From Streptomyces chattanoogensis (GTDB lineage Bacteria; Actinomycetota; Actinomycetes; Streptomycetales; Streptomycetaceae): 64,000 nucleotides of DNA. Below, one piece after another: positions 7,571 through 17,901 of this stretch. A program made the position numbers and the translations under genes. The notes under the pieces were generated by a model, which saw only the letters and a list, made by a program, of their open reading frames with translations, had not been told where the DNA came from and did no database searches. Every line of letters starts with the position of its first letter. Position 1 is the first letter of the stretch. The stretch spans positions 434,001 to 498,000 of the forward strand of contig NZ_LGKG01000001.1 of assembly GCF_001294335.1 (NCBI RefSeq), given 5' to 3'.

Positions 7571-8554
7571 GTGACCCCCGCTGAGCTCTCCCGTACCGTC
7601 CTGCGCTCCGTGCGCGGTGCCGTGGACGAGAAGGAGCTCTGCGTGCCGGTGCCGGCGCGGATCGTGGTGCGCCCGCCGCGGCGGGCCGGGTGCGGTGACT
7701 ACGCCTCGAATGTGGCGCTGCAGCTCGCCAAGGAGGCGGGGCGGCCGGCCCGGGAGATTGCCGAGCTCTTGTGCAGGCGGCTGGTGGGCAGTGCCGGGAT
7801 CGCCCGGGTGGAGGTCGCCGGTCCGGGGTTCTTGAACTTCACGCTGGGGGACGGTGCGCAGGCCGCGCTGGTGCGGGACGTGCTGGCGGGCGGGGCGCGG
7901 TACGGAGAGCGGGAGCCGGGGGAGGCCCCTGTCGAGGTGCCGGTGCCCGATGGCGCGCGCGGTGTGGTCGTCGCCGAGGCGCTGGGGCGGATCGTGGCGG
8001 CGGCCGGGGCGGGGCGGCTGAAGCAGCCGGAACAGGCACCTGCCGCCACCCGGGAACTTGCCGGGATCGTCGCCCGGCTGGGCGACGACGAGGCGCGCTG
8101 GGCGTTGCTGCGGCCCGCGGCGCGGGATGCGGTGCGGCTGCCGGAGCGGCCGGTGCAGCGGGAGGGCAATCCGCGGTTCCGGGTGCAGTACGCGCACGCC
8201 AGGACGCGGGCCCTGGTGCGTAACGCGGGGGATCTGGGGTTCACGAGCGAGCCCGGGGAGACGGGGCCGGGGACGGCCGCCGCTCCGACCCAGGACCTCA
8301 CCGCCCTCCTGGCCACCTACCCCGCCACCGTCGAGGCCGCCGCCCGGCTCCGGGCGCCGGACCGGATGGTGCGGCATCTGGAGGCGACGGCGGATGCGTT
8401 TCTGCGGTGGTGCGAGGCGTGTCCGCCGCTGCCCGTCGGGGAGCGGAAACCCTTGGCCGTGCACCGCGCCCGGCTGGCTCTTGCCGAGGCCACCGGGACG
8501 GTGCTCGCCAACGGCCTGCGCCTGCTCGGCATCTCCGCGCCCGAATATCTGTGA
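7571..8554 (+). CDS. nrtL: ArgS-related anticodon-binding protein NrtL
   Basis: The 327-residue product resembles arginyl-tRNA synthetase with its centre removed. Residues 1-100 match the ArgS N-terminal additional domain (the segment GDYASNVALQLAKEAGR is typical), and the C-terminal 150 residues match the DALR anticodon-binding domain (FRVQYAHAR, LATYPATVEAAA, GLRLLGI). The catalytic Rossmann domain with HIGH and KMSKS motifs is absent, so it cannot aminoacylate. It is encoded directly upstream of lysA, with only 32 bases between. I recall this family being annotated NrtL; its function is unknown, and RNA binding or tRNA-linked regulation is inference. GTG 7571 is chosen; another in-frame start lies 11 codons upstream. 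Confidence 0.85.
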   Translation: MTPAELSRTVLRSVRGAVDEKELCVPVPARIVVRPPRRAGCGDYASNVALQLAKEAGRPAREIAELLCRRLVGSAGIARVEVAGPGFLNFTLGDGAQAALVRDVLAGGARYGEREPGEAPVEVPVPDGARGVVVAEALGRIVAAAGAGRLKQPEQAPAATRELAGIVARLGDDEARWALLRPAARDAVRLPERPVQREGNPRFRVQYAHARTRALVRNAGDLGFTSEPGETGPGTAAAPTQDLTALLATYPATVEAAARLRAPDRMVRHLEATADAFLRWCEACPPLPVGERKPLAVHRARLALAEATGTVLANGLRLLGISAPEYL

Positions 8555-8586
8555 CCTGAACTGAGTCTGAGGGGATCCTCGCCGCT

Positions 8587-9978
8587 ATGAGTCGTTCCGC
8601 GCATCCTGCCGGGCCCCGGCATGCCGACGTGCTGCCCGAGGGGCACTACGCCGGGCCGCCCGCCGATCTCAACACCCTGGACCCGCGTGTCTGGTCCCGT
8701 ACCGTCCGGCGCAACGCCGACGGTGTGGTGACCGTCGGCGGGCTGGACGTCCGTGCGCTGGCCGAGGAGTTCGGTACGCCGGCGTACTTCCTGGACGAGG
8801 ACGACTTCCGGGCGCGCTGCCGTGCCTGGAAGGACGCCTTCGGACCGGAGGCGGACGTCTTCTACGCCGGCAAGGCGTTCCTGTCCCGGGCCATCGTGCG
8901 GTGGCTCAACGAGGAGGGGCTCAACCTCGATGTGTGTTCGGGGGGCGAGCTGGCCACGGCGCTCGCCGCCGGGATGCCCGCCGACCGGATCGCGCTGCAC
9001 GGCAACAACAAGAGCACGGAGGAAATCACCCGGGCCGTGGAAGCCGGTGTCGGGCGGATAGTGCTGGATTCGTTCCAGGAGATCGTGCGGGTCGCGCACA
9101 TCGCCGAGCAGCTCGGCAAGCGGCAGCGGGTGCAGATCCGCGTCACCGTCGGTGTCGAGGCGCATACGCATGAATTCATCGCGACGGCCCACGAAGACCA
9201 GAAGTTCGGCATTGCGCTGGCCGGCGGGCAGGCCGCCGAGGCCGTACGGCGGGCGCTGAAGCTGGACGGGCTGGAGCTCATCGGGATCCACAGCCACATC
9301 GGGTCGCAGATCTTCGACATGGCGGGATTCGAGGTCTCCGCGCGCCGGGTGGTGCAGCTGCTGACCGAGGTGCGGGACGAGCACGGCATCGAGCTCCCGG
9401 AGATCGACCTCGGCGGCGGGCTGGGGATCGCGTACACCTCCGAGGACGATCCGCGGGAGCCGCACGAGATCGCGAAGGCGCTCAGCGAGATCGTGACGAA
9501 GGAGTGCCGGGCCGCGGGGCTGGGGGTGCCGCGGCTGTCGGTCGAGCCGGGGCGGGCGATCGTCGGGCCCACGGCGTTCACGCTGTACGAGGTCGGCACG
9601 GTCAAGGAGCTGGAAGGCCTGCGGACGTATGTGTCCGTGGACGGCGGGATGTCGGACAACATCCGTACCGCCCTCTACGACGCGGAGTACAGCGTGGCCC
9701 TGGTGTCGCGTACGTCCGACGCCGAGCCGATGCTGTCGCGGGTGGTCGGCAAGCACTGCGAGAGCGGGGACATCGTGGTGCGGGACGCGTTCCTGCCGTC
9801 GGATGTCGCGCCCGGGGACCTGCTCGCGGTGCCCGCCACCGGTGCGTACTGCCGGTCCATGGCGAGCAACTACAACCACGCCCTGCGGCCCCCCGTCGTG
9901 GCGGTCACGAACGGCGAGGCCAGGGTGATCGTCCGGCGGGAGACGGAGGAAGATCTCCTGCGGCTGGATGTCGGGTAG
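8587..9978 (+). CDS. lysA: Diaminopimelate decarboxylase
   Basis: A PLP-dependent fold-type III decarboxylase (463 residues) that converts meso-diaminopimelate to lysine, the last step of lysine synthesis. The PLP lysine is K96 in FYAGKAF. HSHIGS, the glycine-rich phosphate loop GGGLG, the GRAIVG segment and the C-terminal CESGD loop contributing to the dimeric active site are all present. The N terminus has about 30 extra residues before the barrel, common in actinobacteria. It follows nrtL closely and heads the aspartate-family group with hom, thrC and thrB. Confidence 0.98.
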   Translation: MSRSAHPAGPRHADVLPEGHYAGPPADLNTLDPRVWSRTVRRNADGVVTVGGLDVRALAEEFGTPAYFLDEDDFRARCRAWKDAFGPEADVFYAGKAFLSRAIVRWLNEEGLNLDVCSGGELATALAAGMPADRIALHGNNKSTEEITRAVEAGVGRIVLDSFQEIVRVAHIAEQLGKRQRVQIRVTVGVEAHTHEFIATAHEDQKFGIALAGGQAAEAVRRALKLDGLELIGIHSHIGSQIFDMAGFEVSARRVVQLLTEVRDEHGIELPEIDLGGGLGIAYTSEDDPREPHEIAKALSEIVTKECRAAGLGVPRLSVEPGRAIVGPTAFTLYEVGTVKELEGLRTYVSVDGGMSDNIRTALYDAEYSVALVSRTSDAEPMLSRVVGKHCESGDIVVRDAFLPSDVAPGDLLAVPATGAYCRSMASNYNHALRPPVVAVTNGEARVIVRRETEEDLLRLDVG

Positions 9979-9989
9979 GGCCTGATCCA

Positions 9990-10004
9990 CGGGGCCGGGC
10001 CCCG
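9990..10004 (+). terminator. Weak hairpin after lysA
   Basis: CGGGGC (9990-9995) and GCCCCG (9999-10004) can form a short stem with a three-base loop 12 bases after the lysA stop, followed by an AT-rich run. It may separate lysA from hom. Confidence 0.35.
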
Positions 10005-10148
10005 GATGAAATAAATGTCTCGGTATCCGGACGACGGATCGAATCCGCCGTCCGGTGCGTGAGACTTGTCCATAGCACTTGTGCGGCAATGGGCAAGCAG
10101 CATGAGCAAGCTGAAAATGGCTGATCGATGAGAAGCAGGGGTCGAATG

Positions 10149-11438
10149 ATGCGTACGCGTCCGCTGAAGGTGGCGCTGCTGGGCTGTGGTGTGGTCGGCT
10201 CAGAGGTGGCGCGCATCATGACGACGCACGCCGACGACCTCGCCAACCGCATCGGCGCGCCCGTGGAGCTCGCCGGAATCGCCGTGCGCCGCCCGGACCG
10301 GGTGCGCGCCGGTGTCCCGGCCGAGCTGGTCACCACCGATGCGACCGCCCTCGTCAAACGCGGGGACATCGACGTCGTGATCGAGGTCATCGGCGGGATC
10401 GAGCCCGCCAGGGGCCTGATCACCACCGCCTTCGAGCACGGCGCGAGCGTGGTGTCGGCCAACAAGGCGCTGGTGGCGGCGGACGGTGCCGCGCTGCATG
10501 CGGCGGCCGAGGCCCACGGCGCGGATCTCTACTACGAAGCGGCCGTCGCGGGCGCGATCCCGCTCGTCCGGCCGCTGCGCGAGTCGCTGGCCGGGGACAA
10601 GGTCAACCGCGTGCTCGGCATCGTCAACGGCACCACCAACTTCATTCTCGACAAGATGGATTCGACGGGCGCCGGCTACAGCGAGGCGCTCGACGAGGCG
10701 ACCGCGCTGGGCTACGCGGAGGCCGATCCGACCGCCGATGTCGAGGGCTTCGACGCCGCCGCCAAGGCCGCGATCCTGGCCGGTATCGCCTTCCACACCC
10801 GCGTCACCATCGACGACGTGCACCGCGAGGGCCTGACCGAGGTCACGGCGGCCGATATCGCCTCCGCCAAGCGGATGGGCTGTACGGTCAAGCTCCTGGC
10901 GATCTGCGAGCGGGCCGCGGACGGCGCGTCGGTCACCGCCCGGGTGCATCCCGCGATGATCCCGCTGACGCATCCGCTCGCCTCCGTCCGCGAGGCCTAC
11001 AACGCGGTGTTCGTGGAGTCCGACGCGGCCGGGCAGCTGATGTTCTACGGGCCCGGCGCGGGCGGTGCGCCGACCGCCTCCGCGGTTCTCGGCGACCTCG
11101 TCGCGGTCTGCCGTAACAAGCTCGCCGGTGCCACCGGGCCGGGTGAGTCCGCCTACACACGGCTGCCGGTCAGCCCCATGGGTGAAGTCGTCACGCGGTA
11201 CCACATCAGTCTCGACGTGGCCGACAAGCCCGGCGTTCTGGCGCAGGTCGCCACCATTTTCGCCGAACACGGCGTATCCATCGATACGGTCCGTCAGCAG
11301 GGCAAGGACGGCGAGGCCTCCCTCGTCGTCGTCACCCACCGGGCGGCCGACGCGGCCCTGTCGTCGACCGTCGGGGCACTGCGCGAGCTGGACACCGTCC
11401 GCGGTGTCGCCAGCATCATGCGGGTCGAAGGGGAGTAA
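10149..11438 (+). CDS. hom: Homoserine dehydrogenase
   Basis: NAD(P)-dependent reduction of aspartate semialdehyde to homoserine, the branch point to threonine, methionine and isoleucine. The product (429 residues) has the dinucleotide loop [11 protein letters not shown] near the start, the catalytic centre segment NGTTNFIL, the substrate lysine region ([14 protein letters not shown]), and a C-terminal ACT domain ([20 protein letters not shown]) for feedback control by amino acids. AGGGG at 10137-10141 is best spaced for ATG 10149; the adjacent ATG 10146 and an upstream ATG 10128 are alternatives. The stop lies eight bases before thrC. Confidence 0.97.
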   Translation: MRTRPLKVALLGCGVVGSEVARIMTTHADDLANRIGAPVELAGIAVRRPDRVRAGVPAELVTTDATALVKRGDIDVVIEVIGGIEPARGLITTAFEHGASVVSANKALVAADGAALHAAAEAHGADLYYEAAVAGAIPLVRPLRESLAGDKVNRVLGIVNGTTNFILDKMDSTGAGYSEALDEATALGYAEADPTADVEGFDAAAKAAILAGIAFHTRVTIDDVHREGLTEVTAADIASAKRMGCTVKLLAICERAADGASVTARVHPAMIPLTHPLASVREAYNAVFVESDAAGQLMFYGPGAGGAPTASAVLGDLVAVCRNKLAGATGPGESAYTRLPVSPMGEVVTRYHISLDVADKPGVLAQVATIFAEHGVSIDTVRQQGKDGEASLVVVTHRAADAALSSTVGALRELDTVRGVASIMRVEGE

Positions 11439-11446
11439 AGGAACCC

Positions 11447-12532
11447 ATGTCTGCCAATTCCACCGCGTCCACCACCAGCCGTCAGTGGCGCGGAATCATC
11501 GAGGAATACCGTGACCGGCTGCCGGTCAGCGACACGACCGAGGTCATCACCCTGCGGGAGGGCGGCACGCCCCTCGTGCCGGCCCAGGTGCTCTCCGAGC
11601 GCACCGGCTGTGAGGTGCATCTCAAGGTCGAGGGTGCCAACCCCACCGGCTCCTTCAAGGACCGCGGGATGACGATGGCCATCACGCGGGCGAAAGAGGA
11701 GGGCGCCAAGGCCGTCATCTGCGCCTCCACCGGCAACACCTCCGCCTCGGCCGCCGCCTACGCGGTCCGGGCCGGGATGGTCTGCGCGGTGCTCGTCCCG
11801 CAGGGCAAGATCGCGCTCGGCAAGATGGGCCAGGCGCTGGTGCACGGCGCGAAGATCCTGCAGATCGACGGGAATTTCGACGACTGCCTCACGCTGGCCC
11901 GGGGCCTGTCCGAGAACTACCCGGTCGCACTTGTGAACTCCGTGAACCCGGTGCGCATCGAGGGGCAGAAGACCGCCGCCTTCGAAATCGTCGACATGCT
12001 CGCCGACGCGCCCGACATCCATGTGCTGCCCGTCGGCAACGCCGGCAACATCACCGCGTACTGGAAGGGCTACCAGGAGTACGCGGCCGACGGCATCGCC
12101 TCGCACACCCCGCGGATGTGGGGCTTCCAGGCCTCCGGCAGTGCGCCGATCGTGCGCGGTGAGGTCGTCAAGGACCCGCACACCATCGCCACCGCGATCC
12201 GCATCGGCAACCCCGCCTCGTGGGCGAACGCCGAGCGTGCCCGGGACGAGTCCGGCGGCTTCATCGACGACGTGACCGACCGTCAAATCCTGGCCGCCTA
12301 CCGCCTGTTGGCCTCCCAGGAGGGTGTCTTCGTCGAGCCCGCCTCGGCCGCGTCGGTGGCCGGTCTGCTCAAGGCGGCCGAGGAGGGCAAGGTCGACCCG
12401 GGGCAGCGGATCGTCTGCACGGTCACCGGCAACGGCCTCAAGGACCCCGACTGGGCGGTGGCGGGTGCGCCGCAGCCGGTCACGGTCCCGATCGACGCGG
12501 ACGCCGCCGCCGAGCGCCTGGGCCTGGCCTGA
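11447..12532 (+). CDS. thrC: Threonine synthase
   Basis: PLP enzyme of fold type II, 361 residues, converting O-phosphohomoserine to threonine. The PLP lysine is K71 in [11 protein letters not shown]; the phosphate loop GNAGN and the preceding STGNTSAS asparagine motif are intact. It has the short form typical of actinobacteria. It is eight bases downstream of hom, with the ribosome site AAAGGAA overlapping the hom stop, so the two are cotranscribed. A GC-rich hairpin follows. Confidence 0.97.
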   Translation: MSANSTASTTSRQWRGIIEEYRDRLPVSDTTEVITLREGGTPLVPAQVLSERTGCEVHLKVEGANPTGSFKDRGMTMAITRAKEEGAKAVICASTGNTSASAAAYAVRAGMVCAVLVPQGKIALGKMGQALVHGAKILQIDGNFDDCLTLARGLSENYPVALVNSVNPVRIEGQKTAAFEIVDMLADAPDIHVLPVGNAGNITAYWKGYQEYAADGIASHTPRMWGFQASGSAPIVRGEVVKDPHTIATAIRIGNPASWANAERARDESGGFIDDVTDRQILAAYRLLASQEGVFVEPASAASVAGLLKAAEEGKVDPGQRIVCTVTGNGLKDPDWAVAGAPQPVTVPIDADAAAERLGLA

Positions 12533-12541
12533 CCGCACCGC

Positions 12542-12567
12542 CCGGCCGGGCCGCCCGGTCCGGCCGG
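12542..12567 (+). terminator. Hairpin after thrC
   Basis: CCGGCCGG at 12542-12549 and again at 12560-12567 (self-complementary octamers) can pair across a ten-base spacer, ten bases after the thrC stop. No T tract follows. Confidence 0.4.
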
Positions 12568-12915
12568 CTGGTGTGAAACGCGGTCCCTGTGGGCAGGACC
12601 TGCTCGCAAGGACCCGGGGGTGCGGGGCCCGCGCTCGCTCCGTAACCCAGGAAAAGCAAAGAGTGCAAAGGCTGCAAAGCCCCGGAAGGTGGCGTCGGGG
12701 CACCGGCGGCGCGCGACACGCATCGTGCGCCTCCTGTGCGCCCTATGTCGTGACAGAACCTTCCTTCGATAGGCTGGCAGCCAACTCCCCTCCCCACGGC
12801 ATAACGCAGTGGTGTGCAGGGCAGGTCAGAACAGACCCCAATGAGCCGTCCGGGCGCCTCGGTGCCGGTGCTCTGGGGCAGTACCGCAGCATCAATCAAG
12901 GAGAGTCATCGAGCG
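12568..12915. other. Intergenic between thrC and thrB
   Basis: About 350 bases without a convincing gene. An A-rich patch (AAAAGCAAAGAGTGCAAAGG, 12651-12670) and the sequence TTCCTTCGATAGGCT near 12760-12774 suggest a promoter for thrB, but the boxes are weak. Short plus-strand frames reaching thrB lack codon bias. A good ribosome site AAGGAGAG lies at 12898-12905. Confidence 0.35.
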
Positions 12916-13833
12916 ATGGCCGGTCCCGCGTTCCGCGCCGCCGCCGTCCGGGTGCGCACCCCCGCTTCCAGCGCCAATCTCGGTCCCGGCTTCGACGCCC
13001 TCGGCCTTTCCCTGGGCCTCTACGACGATGTCGTGGTGCGCGTCGCCGATTCCGGATTGCACGTCGATATCGCAGGTGAGGGCGCCGAGACCCTTCCGCG
13101 CGACGAGAGCCATCTGCTCGTACGGTCGATGCGCGCCGCCTTCGACCGGCTCGGCGGACAGCCGCGCGGCCTGGAAATCGTCTGCGCCAACCGCATCCCG
13201 CACGGCCGCGGCCTGGGCTCCTCGTCGGCCGCCATCTGCGCCGGCATCGTCGCGGCCCGCGCCGTGACGATAGGCGGCGAGCAGAAGCTCGACGACGCCG
13301 CGCTTCTGGAGCTGGCCACCGAGCTCGAGGGCCATCCCGACAATGTCGCCGCATGTCTGCTGGGCGGTTTCACGCTCGCCTGGATGGACACCGGAACCGC
13401 GCGGGCGATCCGGATGGATCCCGCCGATTCCATCGTTCCGGTGGTCTTTGTGCCCGGAAAGCCGGTGCTGACCGAGACCGCCCGTGGACTGCTGCCGCGT
13501 ACCGTCCCGCACGGGGACGCCGCGGCCAACGCCGGCCGTGCCGCGCTGCTCGTCGAGGCCCTGACCAGGCGCCCCGAGCTGCTGCTGGCTGCGACCGAGG
13601 ACCGACTTCACCAGGAGTACCGCGCCCCCGCGATGCCGGAGAGCGTGGCCCTGGTGAACCGACTGCGCGCGGACGGCGTCCCCGCAGTCGTGTCCGGTGC
13701 GGGCCCCACCGTGCTCGCACTGGTCGAGGATGCGGCGGCCGACAAGGTCGCCGCGCTGGCGGGAGAGGGGTGGGCGGCCAACCGGCTGACCCTCGACGCG
13801 GTGGGCACCTGTGTGCTGCCGCTCGCCGGGTGA
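12916..13833 (+). CDS. thrB: Homoserine kinase
   Basis: GHMP-family kinase of 305 residues that phosphorylates homoserine for threonine synthase. The ATP loop PHGRGLGSSSA is at residues 95-105, the N-terminal motif PASSANLGPGFD at 16-27, and the C-terminal GHMP motif SGAGPTVLAL near 280. ATG 12916 has AAGGAGAG upstream at good distance; in-frame starts further upstream add residues without family similarity. It is separated from thrC by 383 bases, so it probably has its own promoter. Confidence 0.97.
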   Translation: MAGPAFRAAAVRVRTPASSANLGPGFDALGLSLGLYDDVVVRVADSGLHVDIAGEGAETLPRDESHLLVRSMRAAFDRLGGQPRGLEIVCANRIPHGRGLGSSSAAICAGIVAARAVTIGGEQKLDDAALLELATELEGHPDNVAACLLGGFTLAWMDTGTARAIRMDPADSIVPVVFVPGKPVLTETARGLLPRTVPHGDAAANAGRAALLVEALTRRPELLLAATEDRLHQEYRAPAMPESVALVNRLRADGVPAVVSGAGPTVLALVEDAAADKVAALAGEGWAANRLTLDAVGTCVLPLAG

Positions 13834-13847
13834 TCACGCGTGTGATC
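13832..13847 (+). terminator. Small hairpin at the thrB stop
   Basis: GATCAC (13832-13837) and GTGATC (13842-13847) flank GCGT and overlap the thrB stop codon. The stem is short, so its role is uncertain. Confidence 0.3.
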
Positions 13848-13892
13848 GACTGATTGCCGGTCTTGGAGAGGGGGAATGTTTGTTGGATCCGG

Positions 13893-13898
13893 TAGTGT
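13893..13898 (+). promoter_or_regulatory. Putative -10 box of the rho promoter
   Basis: TAGTGT fits the Streptomyces housekeeping -10 pattern TANNNT, within an AT-richer patch (TAGTGTTAACC). No good -35 hexamer is found at 17-18 bases. If used, the rho leader would be about 300 bases long. Confidence 0.35.
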
Positions 13899-13924
13899 TA
13901 ACCTCAAGTCAGTACCCGACACCT

Positions 13925-14014
13925 ATGCGGTGCGGTGCTTGGTGTCCCCAGTTGGGACCACTTTCTTCCGGGAGCCTCCCAAACTGCTTGGAGCAATGGC
14001 CTGAGCAGAAGTGA
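13925..14014 (+). CDS. Possible 29-residue leader peptide upstream of rho
   Basis: An ATG about 20-25 bases after the putative start of the rho transcript opens a 29-codon frame ending in TGA at 14014. The peptide contains three Cys and two Trp (it begins MRCGAWCPQ). Codon third positions are less GC-biased than in normal genes of this window and no Shine-Dalgarno element is seen. It could be a leader peptide in the roughly 300-base rho leader or chance; comparison with other Streptomyces would decide. Confidence 0.25.
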   Translation: MRCGAWCPQLGPLSSGSLPNCLEQWPEQK

Positions 14015-14209
14015 GCACGCTCCGGAATCGGCGTGGCGTCATGAGTCACTCTGCATCTCTTCACGCCGGAACCATGAATTGATCTTTCCGCCGTATCCGG
14101 CGGGACCACCGCCCCGGCCCGGTCCGCAAGACCAAGGACATCGAGCCGGACAGCACAACCCGGTCGCCGAGCCAGACAGGCCGACGCCCGCTCCAGGGAA
14201 GGACCCTTC

Positions 14210-16228
14210 GTGAGCGACACCACCGATCTGATGGGCGTGCGCACCGATGGCAGTGCCACCGCGCCCGCCACGGACGCTCCCGCCGCGCCTGCAACCACGC
14301 GTCGCCGCCGTTCCGGCACCGGCCTTGAGGGCATGGTCCTGGCGGAGCTGCAGCAGGTTGCCTCCGGCCTCGGCATCAAGGGCACCGCGCGGATGCGCAA
14401 GAGCCAGCTGATCGAGGTCATCAAGGAGAAGCAGGCCGGCGGCTCCGGCGCCCCGGCCAAGGCCGACGCGCCCGCCGCCGAGACCAAGCCGAAGCGCCGT
14501 ACGACCTCCAAGGCCCGTACGGGTGAGGACGCGGACAAGAGCGCCGAGAAGGCCGCCAAGGGCGGCAAGGCCGCCGAGCAGCCCGCGGCCGCCCAGCAGC
14601 AGATCGAGATCCCCGGCCAGCCCACCGACGAGCAGCCGGCCGGTGAGCGCCGCCGGCGCCGGGCCACCGCCGCCGCGGGCAGCCCCGAGGCCGCCGCCGG
14701 CGACCTCAAGACCGACACCAAGGTCGAGGCGAAGACCGAGGTGAAGGCCGACGCCAAGGCCGAGGCCGCGGTGGAGACCGCCGAGGGCCGACCGGCCAAG
14801 GACCGTCAGGACCGCGGCGACCGCCAGCAGAAGGGCGACCGCGAGGGCCGCGGCCAGCGCGGCCAGCGCGACCGTGACCGCGGCGACCGCGGTGACCGCG
14901 GCGACCGCCGCAAGGGTGACGCGGGCGACGGCGGCCAGGGCGGCGGCCGTCAGCGGGACCGCCGTGTGGAGGACGAGGACGACTTCGAGGGCGGCCGCCG
15001 GGGCCGTCGCGGCCGCTACCGCGACCGCCGGGGCCGTCGCGGCGGCCGTGAGGAGTTCGGCGGCGAGCCGCAGGTCTCCGAGGACGACGTCCTGATCCCG
15101 GTCGCGGGCATCCTCGACATCCTCGACAACTACGCGTTCATCCGGACCTCGGGCTACCTGCCCGGCCCGAACGACGTGTACGTCTCGCTCGCCCAGGTCC
15201 GCAAGAACGGCCTGCGCAAGGGTGACCACGTCACCGGCGCGGTCCGCCAGCCCAAGGACGGCGAGCGGCGCGAGAAGTTCAACGCGCTGGTCCGCCTGGA
15301 CACCGTCAACAGCGTGGCGCCCGAACAGGGCCGCCAGCGGCCGGAGTTCGGCAAGCTGACGCCGCTCTACCCGCAGGAGCGGCTGCGCCTGGAGGGCGAG
15401 TCGGGCGGTCTGACGACCCGGATCATCGATCTGGTCACGCCCATCGGCAAGGGCCAGCGCGGTCTGATCGTGGCCCCGCCGAAGACCGGCAAGACCATGA
15501 TCATGCAGGCGATCGCCAACTCGATCACCCGCAACAACCCCGAGTGCCACCTGATGGTCGTCCTCGTCGACGAGCGTCCCGAAGAGGTCACCGACATGCA
15601 GCGGTCGGTCAAGGGCGAGGTCATCTCCTCGACCTTCGACCGTCCGGCCGAGGACCACACCACCGTCGCCGAGCTGGCCATCGAGCGGGCCAAGCGGCTC
15701 GTGGAGCTGGGTCACGACGTCGTTGTCCTGCTGGACTCCATCACCCGTCTGGGCCGCGCGTACAACCTCGCGGCGCCCGCCTCCGGCCGCATTCTGTCCG
15801 GTGGTGTCGACTCGACCGCGCTCTACCCGCCGAAGCGCTTCTTCGGTGCCGCGCGCAACATCGAGGACGGCGGTTCGCTGACCATCCTGGCCACCGCGCT
15901 GGTCGAGACCGGTTCGCGGATGGACGAGGTGATCTTCGAGGAGTTCAAGGGCACCGGCAACCTCGAGCTCAAGCTCGACCGCAAGCTCTCGGACAAGCGC
16001 ATCTTCCCGGCGGTGGACGTGGACGCGTCCAGCACCCGTAAGGAAGAGATCCTCATGGGCAGCGACGAGCTGGCCATCGTCTGGAAGCTGCGCCGGGTGC
16101 TGCACGCCCTGGACCAGCAGCAGGCCATCGAGCTGCTGCTGGACAAGATGAAGCAGACGAAGTCCAACGCGGAGTTCCTGCTGCAGATCCAGAAGACGAC
16201 GCCGACCACGGGCAACGGCAACGACTGA
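14210..16228 (+). CDS. rho: Transcription termination factor Rho
   Basis: Hexameric RNA helicase of 672 residues that terminates transcription. The N-terminal Rho_N helical domain (about residues 36-75, [19 protein letters not shown]) is followed by a long Ala/Lys- and then Arg/Gly/Asp-rich insertion (about 80-285, with RGD-type repeats) characteristic of actinobacterial Rho. Next come the cold-shock RNA-binding domain, the Walker A loop APPKTGKT (about 423-430), and Walker [11 protein letters not shown]. The Q/R loop regions follow, and the C terminus is complete. GTG 14210 follows GGGAAGGA. It is preceded by a long leader and followed by a very strong hairpin. Confidence 0.98.
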   Translation: MSDTTDLMGVRTDGSATAPATDAPAAPATTRRRRSGTGLEGMVLAELQQVASGLGIKGTARMRKSQLIEVIKEKQAGGSGAPAKADAPAAETKPKRRTTSKARTGEDADKSAEKAAKGGKAAEQPAAAQQQIEIPGQPTDEQPAGERRRRRATAAAGSPEAAAGDLKTDTKVEAKTEVKADAKAEAAVETAEGRPAKDRQDRGDRQQKGDREGRGQRGQRDRDRGDRGDRGDRRKGDAGDGGQGGGRQRDRRVEDEDDFEGGRRGRRGRYRDRRGRRGGREEFGGEPQVSEDDVLIPVAGILDILDNYAFIRTSGYLPGPNDVYVSLAQVRKNGLRKGDHVTGAVRQPKDGERREKFNALVRLDTVNSVAPEQGRQRPEFGKLTPLYPQERLRLEGESGGLTTRIIDLVTPIGKGQRGLIVAPPKTGKTMIMQAIANSITRNNPECHLMVVLVDERPEEVTDMQRSVKGEVISSTFDRPAEDHTTVAELAIERAKRLVELGHDVVVLLDSITRLGRAYNLAAPASGRILSGGVDSTALYPPKRFFGAARNIEDGGSLTILATALVETGSRMDEVIFEEFKGTGNLELKLDRKLSDKRIFPAVDVDASSTRKEEILMGSDELAIVWKLRRVLHALDQQQAIELLLDKMKQTKSNAEFLLQIQKTTPTTGNGND

Positions 16229-16247
16229 CGCCCTCGGCGACGCCGCA

Positions 16248-16289
16248 CACGGAGCCCTCCTCACCCCTGTGGGTGGGGAGGGCTCCGTG
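16248..16289 (+). terminator. Strong hairpin after rho
   Basis: CACGGAGCCCTCC (16248-16260) pairs with GGAGGGCTCCGTG (16277-16289), and an inner CACCC/GGGTG extends the stem to about 18 pairs with a CTGT loop. It starts 20 bases after the rho stop. No T tract. Confidence 0.8.
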
Positions 16290-16589
16290 CTGTCCGCTCT
16301 CCTGTGTGATGCGCGCCGCCCCGGGGGCGCCCGCCGCTGAGACCTTCCGCACAGCCCCGAAGATCACACAACTGTTCACGCAATGTCCGAAAACATGCCG
16401 TAAGCGCTGGTGAGAGGGACCAAAGTCCCGGACCGCCGCGCACCGGCCGGCCGGTTTTCTAAGAAAGCCCTCACACCACGCTGTGCAACCCTTCCCGTCA
16501 GCCTCCCGTCTGACCAGACACCACAGGGCCGTCATGTACGGAACACGGCCGGCGAGGCGGCAGCCGAGCGACCAAGGACTGAGGAGCAG
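16290..16589. other. Intergenic upstream of the LCP gene
   Basis: Three hundred bases with no convincing gene. An AT-richer patch at 16360-16405 (ATCACACAACTGTTCACGCAATG) is the likely promoter zone for the LytR-CpsA-Psr gene; the in-frame extension upstream of its chosen start lacks codon bias. Confidence 0.35.
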
Positions 16590-17714
16590 ATGGCCGACAG
16601 CAACGGGACCGCGATGACGGCCGGAAGCCGTGCCCGCGGCATACGTGCCACGGGCCGCCGGCGCAAGGGCCCGACCCGGCGCCGCAGGGCCCTGACCATC
16701 ACGTTGTGCGCGCTGGTCAGCGTCCTACTGCTCGGCGGGGCCGGGCTGGGGTACGTCTATTTCAAGCTGAACGGCAACCTCAAGGGCGTCGACATCAACG
16801 CCGCCCTCGGCCACGACCGCCCGCAGAACGTCGACAACGGCTCGATGGACATCCTGGTGATGGGCTCGGACTCCCGGGCGGGGAAGAACGGCGAGTACGG
16901 CCGGGACGAGGGCGGCGCCCGCTCCGACACCGCGATGATCGTGCACGTCTACAAGGGCCACAAGAAGGCCAGTGTGGTGAGCATCCCGCGCGACACGATG
17001 GTCAAGCGGCCCGACTGCACCAAGGACGGCCGGTCCCTCCCGGGCTCGCAGCGGGCGATGTTCAACACCGCCTACGAGGTCGGCGGCCCGGCCTGCGCCG
17101 TCAAGACCGTCGAGTCGATCAGCGGCATCCGGATGGACCACTTCATCGAGGTGGACTTCACCGGCTTCAAGCGGCTCATCGACGCGCTGGGCGGTGTGGA
17201 CATCACCACCACCAAGCCGATCGACGACAACAACAGCCACCTGCATCTGCCGGCCGGCAAGCACACGCTCAACGGCGAGAACGCGCTCGGTCTCGTCCGG
17301 ACCCGGCACGGCGTGCCCGGCGGCGACGGCAGCGACCTGGGCCGCATCCAGCTCCAGCAGACCTTCGTCAAGGCGCTGATGAACCAGGTCAGGAACGTCG
17401 GGGTGCTCACCAACCCCGCCAAGCTCTATGACATCGCGGACACCGCCACCAAGGCCATCACCACCGACACCGATCTCAACTCGGTGGGCGAGCTGACCGG
17501 ACTGGCCAAGAGCCTGGGCGCCATCGGGTCGGAGAACATCGACATGGTGACGCTGCCGGTGACCTACGACCCGGCCAACCCGGACCGGGTGGTGCCGCTG
17601 GCCAGGCAGGGCAAGCAGGTCTGGGACGCGCTGCGGCAGGACCGCGCCATCCCGAAGGATGCGATCAAGGGCTCGGCCGGTGACCAGGGCGGCACGGGCC
17701 GGTACGTGAAGTAG
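16590..17714 (+). CDS. LytR-CpsA-Psr (LCP) family protein
   Basis: Membrane-anchored phosphotransferase family that attaches anionic polymers from undecaprenyl carriers to peptidoglycan. The product (374 residues) has an Arg-rich cytoplasmic start, one transmembrane segment (about 34-57), and an extracellular LCP domain with the conserved Arg/Asp motifs (MGSDSRAG, RSDTAMIVHV, SIPRDTMV) and the later RTRHG segment. ATG 16590 is chosen because GAGGAG lies just upstream and the residues before the membrane segment then match the usual length. It stands alone between rho and rpmE. Confidence 0.93.
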   Translation: MADSNGTAMTAGSRARGIRATGRRRKGPTRRRRALTITLCALVSVLLLGGAGLGYVYFKLNGNLKGVDINAALGHDRPQNVDNGSMDILVMGSDSRAGKNGEYGRDEGGARSDTAMIVHVYKGHKKASVVSIPRDTMVKRPDCTKDGRSLPGSQRAMFNTAYEVGGPACAVKTVESISGIRMDHFIEVDFTGFKRLIDALGGVDITTTKPIDDNNSHLHLPAGKHTLNGENALGLVRTRHGVPGGDGSDLGRIQLQQTFVKALMNQVRNVGVLTNPAKLYDIADTATKAITTDTDLNSVGELTGLAKSLGAIGSENIDMVTLPVTYDPANPDRVVPLARQGKQVWDALRQDRAIPKDAIKGSAGDQGGTGRYVK

Positions 17715-17797
17715 CCGTGGTGCCCCGGCGTCGGGGCCGTACGGGCCCCGGTTCCGGGCGGCGGACACCCCGGGGAATAGTTGCGCACGTACCCCGG

Positions 17798-17826
17798 TTT
17801 TGGGAGATACGGCTAGTCCTGGCAGA
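17798..17826 (+). promoter_or_regulatory. Putative promoter of the rpmE-prfA-prmC group
   Basis: TTGGGA followed after 17 bases by CAGACT resembles a housekeeping promoter with one mismatch in the first base of the -10 box. Transcription would begin about 70 bases before rpmE. Confidence 0.35.
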
Positions 17827-17901
17827 CTGGACCGTCGGCCCCGGTTCACGTGACGCAACCCGCGACACGACCCGGTGCACTCCCGAACCTAGGAGAATCC
17901 C

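Noticed and set aside
14039..16264. A 741-codon minus-strand open frame opposite rho
   Set aside because: Antisense artefact of strong GC bias at third positions; rho on the plus strand has all family motifs.
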